Below are positions 1 through 6,830 of a stretch of 22,461 bases of DNA, in pieces; the first letter of the stretch is position 1; each line of letters begins with the position of its first letter. The position numbers and the translations under genes were made by a program. The DNA comes from Spirochaetales bacterium (GTDB lineage: Bacteria; Spirochaetota; Spirochaetia; SZUA-6; DRHE01): contig JAFGFV010000130.1 in assembly GCA_016930895.1 (NCBI GenBank), positions 1 to 22,461 on the forward strand, read 5' to 3'. Under the pieces are notes generated by a model. It was not told where the DNA came from. It searched no databases and saw only the letters and a list, made by a program, of their open reading frames with translations.

Positions 1-303
1 GGTGTAGGCCTCCAGGAGGTCGGACTCGGCCTCCAGCTGCTCGCCCCCGATGCTCCAGATCACGTCGCACTGGGGGTTGTCCTTCTCCGCCCGGACGCGG
101 GCCACCACGTCGGCGGAGCCCAGCTTGACCACATCGGCCCTGATGCCCGTGGCCTTCTCGAACAGCGGGACCATCCCGTCGATGATCGTCTGCTCGTGGG
201 CCGAGTACAGGACCACGCTCCTTTCCGCTTCCTGCTGAGCGCCGGCGAACAGCGCCAGCGGCACCAGCAGGAGCAGGGCTACGAGAAGTGCTCGTGCTTT
301 CAT
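1..303 (-). CDS. ABC transporter solute-binding protein, iron(III)/phosphonate type (3' end cut by window)
   Basis: Only the first 101 residues lie in the window; the gene runs off the left edge. Residues 1-20 form a classic signal peptide (Lys/Arg start, long Leu/Val/Ala core), followed by a Q/E-rich mature start with no lipobox Cys. The segment VVLYSAHEQ, then a 'LFEKATGI' helix, is characteristic of the COG1840-type periplasmic binding proteins (FbpA/AfuA and 2-aminoethylphosphonate binders). By family knowledge it would capture ferric iron or a small anion for an ABC importer. The start at 303 is set by a strong AAGGAGG ribosome site a few bases upstream. It lies 65 bp downstream of the HAD gene on the same strand, with a small hairpin between them. 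The ligand cannot be told from this fragment. Confidence 0.85.
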   Translation of the reverse strand, partial: MKARALLVALLLLVPLALFAGAQQEAERSVVLYSAHEQTIIDGMVPLFEKATGIRADVVKLGSADVVARVRAEKDNPQCDVIWSIGGEQLEAESDLLEAYT

Positions 304-340
304 GCGTACCTCCTTAAAGGTTTTTCTATGCCACACCGAC

Positions 341-355
341 GGTGCGGGCCGCACC
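341..355. other. Perfect hairpin between HAD and binding-protein genes
   Basis: GGTGCG at 341-346 and CGCACC at 350-355 are exact inverse complements around a 3-base loop. The hairpin lies in the 65 bp gap between the HAD phosphatase (upstream on the minus strand) and the solute-binding protein. No T-run follows in the minus direction, so it is more likely an mRNA-processing or attenuation hairpin than a standard terminator. This reading is inference. Confidence 0.4.
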
Positions 356-368
356 TCCTGTGCGGTTG

Positions 369-977
369 TCACAGCCATTTTTCGAGCTCCCCGACCAGGT
401 CGGTTTCGCCCTTGCGGTAGTGGAGGGTCTTGAACCCGAGCCGCCCGGCGGCGGCGCAAAAGTCCTCCACGTCGTCGACGTACACGCACTGGCCGGCTTC
501 CAAGCGGGAACGCTCGAGCAGGGCCTGCCAGATGCCCGGATCGGGCTTCATGACCCCGACCTTGAAGGAAAAGATGTGCTGCTCCGGAAGGGTGGCGAGC
601 TCCTCCTGCTCGTACAGCCAGAGGGAGTGCAGGTAGGGGATGTTCGACAGGATGAAGACCCGCTTGCTCCGGGCGGCCAGGCGAAGGGCGTTCATGCCCT
701 CGGGATTGAGGGAGAAGCCCTCCTTGAACTCTTCCCGGAACTCCTCGAAGCTCCAGCCGCCGTCGGCCTGGATGCGCTCCTTGATGCGCTGGAAGTGTCC
801 CCGGGAATCGTACCTGCCGGTTTCCGACTCGAGCTCGATGTCCGTGCCGTAGATGTGGGCGCAGACCTCCTGCCCCGTCAGGGGGGAGTGCTCGGCCAGG
901 CGGGCGCAGATCTTGAGGCGTTCGACGTTGGCCAGGACATTGCCGAAGTCGAAAACGACCGCTCGAATCCCGCTCAT
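369..977 (-). CDS. HAD-IA family phosphatase, YihX-like
   Basis: A 202-residue haloacid-dehalogenase-fold hydrolase. Motif I is FDFGNVL (nucleophile Asp10, with Gly where most HADs have the second Asp, as in YihX-type enzymes), motif II is the Ser of LSN, motif III is the Lys of VMKPD, and motif IV is VDDVED. The long helical insert after motif I is the cap. YihX relatives remove phosphate from sugar phosphates or similar small molecules; the substrate here is unknown. I chose the ATG at 977 rather than one 24 codons upstream because the extra residues are not HAD-like and motif I begins normally at residue 7 from 977. It is divergent from the sulfatase-like gene. Its position beside the GTP-cyclohydrolase cluster makes it one candidate for a missing dephosphorylation step (inference). 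Confidence 0.85.
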   Translation of the reverse strand: MSGIRAVVFDFGNVLANVERLKICARLAEHSPLTGQEVCAHIYGTDIELESETGRYDSRGHFQRIKERIQADGGWSFEEFREEFKEGFSLNPEGMNALRLAARSKRVFILSNIPYLHSLWLYEQEELATLPEQHIFSFKVGVMKPDPGIWQALLERSRLEAGQCVYVDDVEDFCAAAGRLGFKTLHYRKGETDLVGELEKWL

Positions 978-1095
978 GCTCCGTTTCGCATCCCTCGCGC
1001 AGCCCGCACTATCACCTTCCGCGATGGTGTGGCCATTGGCCGACCGCATTCCCCAACATTACCAGCATACTTCCAAGCGGATCGACCCGGCAAGC

Positions 1096-1101
1096 GATAA
1101 T
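1096..1101 (+). promoter_or_regulatory. Possible -10 element for the sulfatase-like gene
   Basis: GATAAT (5 of 6 to the sigma-70 -10 consensus) lies about 31 bases before the TTG start at 1133, which would give a leader of about 25 bases. No good -35 is visible at 16-18 bp spacing, so this is a tentative call. Confidence 0.3.
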
Positions 1102-1132
1102 CCTTGATTCCCCAGGGGAATCTGACTACCCT

Positions 1133-2851
1133 TTGCCGGTGAACTCGGCAACCGGATCCGACGGCCGCCGGCTGTCGGGCTTCCTGCTGGTCCTTCTCGC
1201 CCTGAGCCTGGCCTTCCGGGCGGTCTCGGCGGCCTCCCACGGAGGCCAGGTCTTCCGGGCTGCCTCCCTGCTGATTCCGTCCCTGGATGCGGCGGTGCTC
1301 GCGCTGCTGATGTGCCTGCATGCGTGGGTGCGTCTTCCCGGAGGTCGGCTCCTGGCGGGCGTGCTGGCCGGGGTGGCCCTGTTCCTGCTCGTGTTCGGGG
1401 CAGCCGATGCCCTGGTGCCGGTGTTCTTTGACCGGCCGCTGGTCCTGCATTCGGACATCACCTACATCCCCGACCTCCTGGCCCTGCTGCGGGACACGAG
1501 CTCTCCGTGGCTCTTCTATCCAGGGGTGATTCTGCTGGCCCTGGTGCTGGCCGCAGCGGCCTACGGACTGTACCGGGGATTCGAGATGCTCCGCCGGGCC
1601 TTCGGGCAGCCCGCCTACCGGTACGTGGCGCTCGCGCTGACTGGCGCCGTTCTCCTGCCGGTCCTGCTCGGCGTGCTGCCGGCCGGGCGGAGCAGCGTGG
1701 TGCCGCGTGCGGCCCGGGAGCTGGCCGGGCTGGTCCGCCGCGGCGCCTATCTCGAGGAGCAGCAGCGGTACATCGAGACCCGCAGCCGGGCCGTCGAAGC
1801 CGGGGTCGGAAGCGCCGGCCCCTCCGGGGACGCGACGGAGACGAACCTGGAGCCGCCGGCGACGGCGGGCATCAGGCCCTTGAGCGGACTGGGCGGGCGC
1901 GACGTGTTGCTGTTCATCGTCGAGTCCTACGGGTTCACCGTCTACTCCGAACCGGAGCACTTTGGAGCGATCGAGGGCAGCCTGGGGGAATACGAAGCAG
2001 CCCTCGAGCAGGCCGGGTACGCAGTCGTCTCCGCCTTCCTGACCTCCACGGCCTTCGGCGGGAACTCCTGGCTGGCGGACTCGACCCTGGCCACGGGGGT
2101 CAGGATCGACAACCAGAGCGCCTACGAGCTGCTGCTCGAGTCGGAGGTCAAGCCCATGGCCCGCTACTTCGAGGAGGCGGGCTACCGCACCGTCGTGGCC
2201 ATGCCGGGCACCACCAGCGCGTGGCCGGAAGGGGACTTCTTCGGGTTCGAGAAGAAGTACTACTACCGCGACCTCGGCTACCGGGGGCCGAACCTCAAGT
2301 GGGCCCCCATGACCGACCAGTATGTCCTGGATGTCATCCATCGGCGGGAGGTGGCTGCGGCGGAGCGCCCGCTCTTCGTGCAGTACGTCCTGGTCTCATC
2401 GCACTACCCGTTCAACCTGATCCCCCGGTACTTCGAGGACTGGTCGATGATCGGGGACGGAAGCATCTACGGCCAAGACGGGTCGGTCACGGTGCTGCCG
2501 ATCGAGCCGGGGAGCAACACCGGCGGGGCGCGGGGCTACGTGGCGGCCATGCGCTACGAGCTGGAGCTGATCACCGAGTACCTGGCGCGGTTTGTAGCCA
2601 GAGACGCGCTGGTCGTGATCCTGGGGGACCACCAGCCCTACAGCGGGATCACCGGCAGGGGCAAGCCCTGGTCCGTGCCGATCCACGTGGTGAGCCGGGA
2701 GCGAGAGCTGCTGGAGCCCTTCCGCCGGCGAGGGTACACCCCGGGGTGGATCCCCCGGCAGCCGCTACCCCACCCCGGGATGGAGACCTTCCTGCCGGGG
2801 CTGATCGAGGACTTCAGCCTCCCGGGGGCTGACCGGGACGGCGCTTCCTGA
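1133..2851 (+). CDS. Membrane sulfatase-fold phosphoglycerol/phosphoethanolamine transferase-like protein (LTA-synthase type)
   Basis: 572 residues. About five hydrophobic segments occupy roughly residues 14-185, followed by an extracytoplasmic sulfatase-fold domain (about 255-560). Metal and catalytic signatures are visible: Glu264 in FIVESYG, a likely nucleophile Ser312 in FGGNSWLAD, and Asp499-His500 in GDHQPY. This arrangement matches LtaS/MdoB-type enzymes that move a phosphoglycerol or similar headgroup from a lipid to an acceptor outside the membrane; a true sulfatase is less likely because of the membrane part. The start is a TTG with AGGGGAA about 12 bases upstream; a GTG two codons later is possible. 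The 3' end overlaps the oppositely oriented fusion gene by 87 bp. Headgroup donor and acceptor are unknown. Confidence 0.85.
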   Translation: MPVNSATGSDGRRLSGFLLVLLALSLAFRAVSAASHGGQVFRAASLLIPSLDAAVLALLMCLHAWVRLPGGRLLAGVLAGVALFLLVFGAADALVPVFFDRPLVLHSDITYIPDLLALLRDTSSPWLFYPGVILLALVLAAAAYGLYRGFEMLRRAFGQPAYRYVALALTGAVLLPVLLGVLPAGRSSVVPRAARELAGLVRRGAYLEEQQRYIETRSRAVEAGVGSAGPSGDATETNLEPPATAGIRPLSGLGGRDVLLFIVESYGFTVYSEPEHFGAIEGSLGEYEAALEQAGYAVVSAFLTSTAFGGNSWLADSTLATGVRIDNQSAYELLLESEVKPMARYFEEAGYRTVVAMPGTTSAWPEGDFFGFEKKYYYRDLGYRGPNLKWAPMTDQYVLDVIHRREVAAAERPLFVQYVLVSSHYPFNLIPRYFEDWSMIGDGSIYGQDGSVTVLPIEPGSNTGGARGYVAAMRYELELITEYLARFVARDALVVILGDHQPYSGITGRGKPWSVPIHVVSRERELLEPFRRRGYTPGWIPRQPLPHPGMETFLPGLIEDFSLPGADRDGAS

Positions 2852-5008
2852 CTCCGGTAGCGGCTCCTGGCTGGTCGGGGCCCGAGGACGCCGTCTCAGC
2901 CCGATTGTCATGGCCAGCAGGCCGATTCCCGCGACCAGCAGATCCCGGCCGCGGACGTACAACAGCAGGGCCCAGGCGGACTCGACGGGCAGCCCCAGAA
3001 GCGCGAACAGCGACACCTGCGTGAGCTCCAGGGCGCCCAGGGCCGCCGGAAAGGGAAGGAGAAAGGCGAAGCGGCTGCCTGCCAGCAGGATCACCACCTC
3101 CAGCCATCCCACGGGCACGCCCAGGAAGGCAAGCGCCAGCCATGTTTCCGCGAGGGTGAGCGACCAGACCAGCAGGAAGGACAGTCCCCCGAAGGCGACC
3201 GCATACCCCCGGGCGCGTCCAAAGGCGATGACCTGCTCCTCCGCGGCACCCAGCAGATGGCGGAAGCGGGAGGCGCGCACGCGCCTGCTTCCGGGGAGAT
3301 GATCGGCAAGCCAGCTCAGGGGCCTGCGCCCGGCAAAGCTCAAGGACAGGTACAGCAGGGGCGGCAGGACCAGGACCCCCGGAACCAGGAACAGTGCCCA
3401 GGAGTCGACACCCAGCCCCGGGGAGCCTTGCCCGCCCCACCCGCGCGCGGCGATTGCCCACGCGCCCAGAGCGAGAAAGAGCAGGTTGCCCAGGAGCTCG
3501 AAGCTCTTGTCGAGAAGGATCGAGGCGGACCCGGTGGTGTATTCCAACCCGCTGCCCCGGCGGGCCAGCAGCAGCTGCACCGGCTCCCCGCCGAACTGCG
3601 GACCGGGGGTCAAATAGCTGACGGCGAACCCGGCCAGGCGGTAGCCGGCCAGGGAGGGCAGGGGGACTCGGGCGCCGAGCCGTCTCAGGATCAGGCCCCA
3701 CCGCGCGGTCAGGACCAGCACGAACAGGGCGTTGACGCCCAGCAGCGTGAGGAGCGGAAGCCCCCGCAGCCGCCCCAGGACCGACAGGATCTCGCCGAAA
3801 CGGACCTCCCGCAGGGCCCAGTACAGCAGGAGCGGCACCGCAAGCCAGGGCAGGTAGCGGAGCCATCCCGCCCGGCCGCCCATCCGGGTCTGCGGGCGGA
3901 GGGTCCGCGGCCGGAGGGACAGAGGCCCCGGTCCCACCAGGTAGAGCAGCAGGGCGCAGGCCACAGTGAGAAGGCCCGGGAGGTCCGCGCCGGCCGTGAA
4001 GAGCCTGGTTCCCTCCAGGAGCAGCAGCAGGAGAGCGGCCGGCGCGGTGCTCCATCCGGCTACCAGCATTCCCTGAAGCAGCAGGCGCGCGGCGCTCAGC
4101 AGGGGCACCGCCGCTCCGGGCCTCGCGGCTTGGATCACCCCCAGCACTGCCGCGGCCGCCAGGAGGCCCCGCAGCAGCAGAGGGGCCCACCGGTAGGCAG
4201 CCCGTGCCGAGGCGCGCAGCAGCCTGCGGTAGCCGGGGCCCTGCGGATCGAGGCGGCCGGACACCAGAAGCCAGTCCCGGAGGAAGCCCGCCAGCAGGGG
4301 AACCGCGACCAGGGCCTCGGCCACGGTGGTGACCGGGGGGGCCGCGATCGGCCACAGCAGCACGGCCAGCACCCCCATCTGGAAACCGGCGAGGCGCCGG
4401 CGGAGATAGCTCGGCGGCAGCTCGAGCAGCGGCAGGCCCCTGGACCTGCGCAGCGCCATGCCTGCCACGAACAGGTAGCGCGCCGCACCCACGGCCAGGA
4501 ACGGCAGGGGCAGGCGTTCGTGGTACACCGCCAGGGACACGCCGAGCAGGACGGCCAGGGCGTCGAACTCCAGGTCCAGGAGGGCCCCCAGTCGGGTCTG
4601 GCTGGCGGTGCGGCGCGCCCACCATCCGTCCACGAAGTCGAGGCTCACGGCGAGGGTGAACAGAAGCGCCGGGGCCCAGGCGGCCCACCCCTCGGGCTCG
4701 GGAGCGAAGAGGTATCCCGCCAGCAGGGCGACCAGGGCACCCCGCACCCAGGTCAGGATGTTGGCCGGACCCCACAGCTTGTCGAGGTTCTCCCCGGAGA
4801 GCGCAGCCGAACGGCGCAGGAGCGGCAGGAGCAGCTGGAATGCGAGCACGGCACCGACTTTGAGGAGCCAGGGCCAGGCCTGGGCCGGGGACTGCCGCCA
4901 GGCCGTCAGAGCGAAGCCGGCGGCCAGGATGGCCGCGTGGGCCGCGGCCACGACCGCCCAGCCGCGCAGGAAGCGCCGGCCGTGGGTCACCGCAGCGCCC
5001 GCTCTCAT
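2765..5008 (-). CDS. Fusion protein: CDP-alcohol phosphatidyltransferase domain plus LPG-synthase-type (UPF0104/flippase-like) membrane domain
   Basis: 747 residues, almost wholly hydrophobic. The N-terminal third carries a complete CDP-alcohol phosphotransferase signature: Asp124, Asp127-Gly128, Ala131-Arg132, Gly141, Asp145 and Asp149 with the canonical spacings. This family joins a CMP-activated lipid (or alcohol) to a hydroxyl acceptor in the membrane. A middle hydrophobic block (about 265-360) resembles a four-helix membrane module. From about 390 to 700 follows the lysylphosphatidylglycerol-synthase transmembrane region, with TPGPQFGGEPVQ and ILLDKSFELLG as the recognisable conserved parts; LPG-synthase relatives with this domain act in lipid flipping or headgroup transfer. 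The ATG at 5008 overlaps the methyltransferase stop (ATGA), implying translational coupling. The last 29 codons overlap the sulfatase-like gene tail to tail. A fusion of these two domains in one chain is unusual. Confidence 0.85.
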   Translation of the reverse strand: MRAGAAVTHGRRFLRGWAVVAAAHAAILAAGFALTAWRQSPAQAWPWLLKVGAVLAFQLLLPLLRRSAALSGENLDKLWGPANILTWVRGALVALLAGYLFAPEPEGWAAWAPALLFTLAVSLDFVDGWWARRTASQTRLGALLDLEFDALAVLLGVSLAVYHERLPLPFLAVGAARYLFVAGMALRRSRGLPLLELPPSYLRRRLAGFQMGVLAVLLWPIAAPPVTTVAEALVAVPLLAGFLRDWLLVSGRLDPQGPGYRRLLRASARAAYRWAPLLLRGLLAAAAVLGVIQAARPGAAVPLLSAARLLLQGMLVAGWSTAPAALLLLLLEGTRLFTAGADLPGLLTVACALLLYLVGPGPLSLRPRTLRPQTRMGGRAGWLRYLPWLAVPLLLYWALREVRFGEILSVLGRLRGLPLLTLLGVNALFVLVLTARWGLILRRLGARVPLPSLAGYRLAGFAVSYLTPGPQFGGEPVQLLLARRGSGLEYTTGSASILLDKSFELLGNLLFLALGAWAIAARGWGGQGSPGLGVDSWALFLVPGVLVLPPLLYLSLSFAGRRPLSWLADHLPGSRRVRASRFRHLLGAAEEQVIAFGRARGYAVAFGGLSFLLVWSLTLAETWLALAFLGVPVGWLEVVILLAGSRFAFLLPFPAALGALELTQVSLFALLGLPVESAWALLLYVRGRDLLVAGIGLLAMTIGLRRRPRAPTSQEPLPESGSAVPVSPREAEVLDQPRQEGLHPGVG

Positions 5009-5949
5009 GTCGCCGGGTCCTCGGCGCCGGGGTCTCCCGCGGCCTCTGCCTGGCGCTTCCTGAACACGAGGTAGAGGTATCGGACCCAGCCCCGCCGCAG
5101 GCACACCTGCAGGGCCGCGCCGCCGCGGCGGCTCGAGATCCACGGCCCGCTGAACGGAAGAAGGCCGAGGAGCCCGCGCGTGACGGCGGCCCGGGCGCTC
5201 CGCGCACGCAGATAGGGAGTGAGATCCGTTCGTCCCACCAGCTCCAGCCCCTGGGCCCGGGCCATGACCCGGGCGTCCTCCTCTCCCGGAAGCGGACCCA
5301 GCTGCCAGCCCTGCCGGAACGCTTCGAGAGCTCGCTGCCGGCGGACGGATCGACGGAGCCCGCGCTCCGGGGGATCCGCCGGTTCGGCGGAGAAATCGTC
5401 GCACAGGAAGAGCACCCCGTCCTCGGCGAGCCGCGCGGCTGCGCGCTCGAAGAAGGTCGCGGGATGGGCGGCGTGGCTGAAGGCCTCGATCGCGTACGCT
5501 GCGTCGAACCGGGCACCCGGGCTTCCCTCTTGGAGCGAGGCCGGGCCCTTCGCCTCCAGGAAGTCTCCTTCCACGAAACGACAGCGCTCCGCCGTCCCGT
5601 GCTCGCGGGCCAGCTCGCGGGCACGCTCTACCTGCGCCGGGCTGAGGGTCAGGCCCGTGACCTCCACGGGCAGGCGCTCGGCCAGCCACACGGCGGTGCC
5701 GCCGGCCCCGCAGCCCAGATCCAGCACCCGAAGCGCCCTCTGCCCATTCCCTCGGAGGCGGGGTGAGTGCTCCTCCAGAGTGTCCCGGATCAGGCCGTCC
5801 ACGGAGCGGACCGCCTGCCTGCGCCGCCGCACCCCGGGAAGCCAGACAGGGCGGTGGATCACCTGTTCCCCCCGACCGCTCCCCCGGGAGAGCATCCACC
5901 GGGTGTTGGCCTCGTAGTAGCGCTTGACGCGAGCGGCCTGGGCGTTCAA
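5005..5949 (-). CDS. Class I SAM-dependent methyltransferase
   Basis: 314 residues from the TTG at 5949, which has GAAGGTGA just upstream; no in-frame ATG lies before residue 19, and the conserved YYEANTRW start would be lost if a later codon were used. Motif I is VLDLGCGAGG (about 75-84), followed by an acidic end of strand 2 and a VEGDF-type motif. The IHRPVW segment near residue 31 resembles small-molecule C/N/O-methyltransferases of the tocopherol or geranyl-diphosphate type, so a small or lipid-like acceptor is more likely than a macromolecule. It lies 35 bp after the GTP cyclohydrolase II gene and overlaps the next gene by 4 bp, so it is part of that operon. The substrate cannot be assigned. 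Confidence 0.85.
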   Translation of the reverse strand: MNAQAARVKRYYEANTRWMLSRGSGRGEQVIHRPVWLPGVRRRRQAVRSVDGLIRDTLEEHSPRLRGNGQRALRVLDLGCGAGGTAVWLAERLPVEVTGLTLSPAQVERARELAREHGTAERCRFVEGDFLEAKGPASLQEGSPGARFDAAYAIEAFSHAAHPATFFERAAARLAEDGVLFLCDDFSAEPADPPERGLRRSVRRQRALEAFRQGWQLGPLPGEEDARVMARAQGLELVGRTDLTPYLRARSARAAVTRGLLGLLPFSGPWISSRRGGAALQVCLRRGWVRYLYLVFRKRQAEAAGDPGAEDPAT

Positions 5950-5984
5950 CGGGTCACCTTCAGCAAAGCTTCGGCACAGCCGCC

Positions 5985-6686
5985 TCAGTCCAGCAGATGC
6001 CCGAGTCGCTCTTTCTTGGTCTTGAGGTAGCGCTGGTTGTGCACGTTCGCGGGGATCACGATCGGGATGCGCCTGCGCACGGAAATCCCCTCCGCTTCGA
6101 GGCCGCGGATCTTTTCGGGGTTGTTGGTGATCAGCGAAACCGAAGGAATTCCGAGCAGGCGCAGGATCTCTGCCGCGGGTCGGTACTCCCGGGCATCGGC
6201 AGGCAGCCCCAGGCGGTTGTTGGCATCCACCGTGTCGATTCCCTGTTCCTGAAGGGCGTAGGCCTTGAGCTTGTTCAGCAGCCCGATGCCCCTGCCCTCC
6301 TGGCGCAGGTAGATCACCGCCCCGGCCTCCTGGGACTGGATGTAGCGCAGGCTTTCCTCCAGCTGGTCCCGGCAGTCGCAGCGCAGCGAGCACCAGACGT
6401 CCCCGGTGTGGCACTCCGAGTGGATCCGAACCGGGCAGCCTTCCACGCCCTCCACCTCCCCGTGGACCATGGCGGTGTGCTCCTTGCCGTCCCCACGATC
6501 CAGGAACCCGTACATGGTGAACAGGCCGAACTTGGTGGGCAGGCTGGCCCTAGCGACCAGCTCGATCTGGGGCGACGCCGGCGGCTGCGGAAACGGCAGC
6601 TCGCTCGGGGCTCGTCCCGAGCGGCGCTTCCCCTCCATGTGCTCATCGTGCTCATCCGGGAGAGGTCTTTGCGCTGGTGCGTTCAT
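5985..6686 (-). CDS. ribA: GTP cyclohydrolase II, monofunctional
   Basis: 233 residues, about 35 longer than E. coli RibA because of a Pro/Arg-rich N-terminal tail (1-40). The enzyme opens GTP to 2,5-diamino-6-(5-phosphoribosylamino)pyrimidin-4(3H)-one, formate and pyrophosphate. The three zinc cysteines are present (Cys92 in HSEC, Cys103 and Cys105 in RCDC), as are RQEGRGIGL (128-136) and TNNPEKI. There is no DHBP synthase domain. The ATG at 6686 has an AAAGGAC ribosome site. It is the first gene of the minus-strand arm, divergent from the RibD-like reductase across a short shared promoter region. No FMN riboswitch fits in its roughly 50-base leader. The absence of ribB, ribE and ribH nearby suggests a dedicated copy for a secondary pathway rather than riboflavin supply (inference). 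Confidence 0.93.
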   Translation of the reverse strand: MNAPAQRPLPDEHDEHMEGKRRSGRAPSELPFPQPPASPQIELVARASLPTKFGLFTMYGFLDRGDGKEHTAMVHGEVEGVEGCPVRIHSECHTGDVWCSLRCDCRDQLEESLRYIQSQEAGAVIYLRQEGRGIGLLNKLKAYALQEQGIDTVDANNRLGLPADAREYRPAAEILRLLGIPSVSLITNNPEKIRGLEAEGISVRRRIPIVIPANVHNQRYLKTKKERLGHLLD

Positions 6687-6740
6687 CGACACGTCCTTTT
6701 CCTTTTTTCCATGATCGTTCCCATTGATGAATCTTCCCAA

Positions 6741-6770
6741 ATGATAGTCCCGGAGTGCCCCGCGAGGCAA
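6741..6770 (-). promoter_or_regulatory. Sigma-70-like promoter for the ribA arm
   Basis: On the minus strand, TTGCCT (6770-6765) and TATCAT (6746-6741) are separated by 18 bp; the -10 matches consensus at 5 of 6. Predicted transcription start is near 6734, giving a leader of about 48 bases to the ATG at 6686 that carries the ribosome site. Confidence 0.5.
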
Positions 6771-6794
6771 ACGGAATCGGCCCCCGGCTCCCGC

Positions 6795-6823
6795 TTGATC
6801 GCCCCGGGGCGCTGGTCTATCAT
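6795..6823 (+). promoter_or_regulatory. Sigma-70-like promoter for the reductase arm, probably giving a leaderless mRNA
   Basis: TTGATC (6795-6800), 17 bp spacer, TATCAT (6818-6823). The -10 is the same hexamer as in the opposing promoter. Transcription would start about 7 bases later, at 6830-6831, exactly where the ATG at 6831 begins. No ribosome site precedes either ATG. Confidence 0.55.
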
Positions 6824-6830
6824 CATGGGC

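Noticed and set aside
1031..1041. GGCCATTGGCC inverted repeat in the HAD/sulfatase gap
   Set aside because: Four-base arms are expected by chance in DNA this GC-rich.
974..2341. Minus-strand open frame opposite the sulfatase-like gene
   Set aside because: No conserved motif and Gln/Arg-rich composition; the plus strand carries the FIVESYG and GDHQPY metal motifs and membrane segments.
3257..5074. Plus-strand open frame of 605 codons opposite the fusion gene
   Set aside because: Gln/Gly/Arg/Pro-rich translation without motifs; the minus strand holds the perfect CDP-alcohol transferase motif.
5950..6414. N-terminal extension of the first methyltransferase across the ribA gene
   Set aside because: The extra residues are a shifted-frame reading of RibA; a TTG with a ribosome site at 5949 gives a normal methyltransferase.
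6687..6830. FMN riboswitch in front of ribA
   Set aside because: The leader of about 50 bases is too short and none of the conserved FMN-element segments is visible.
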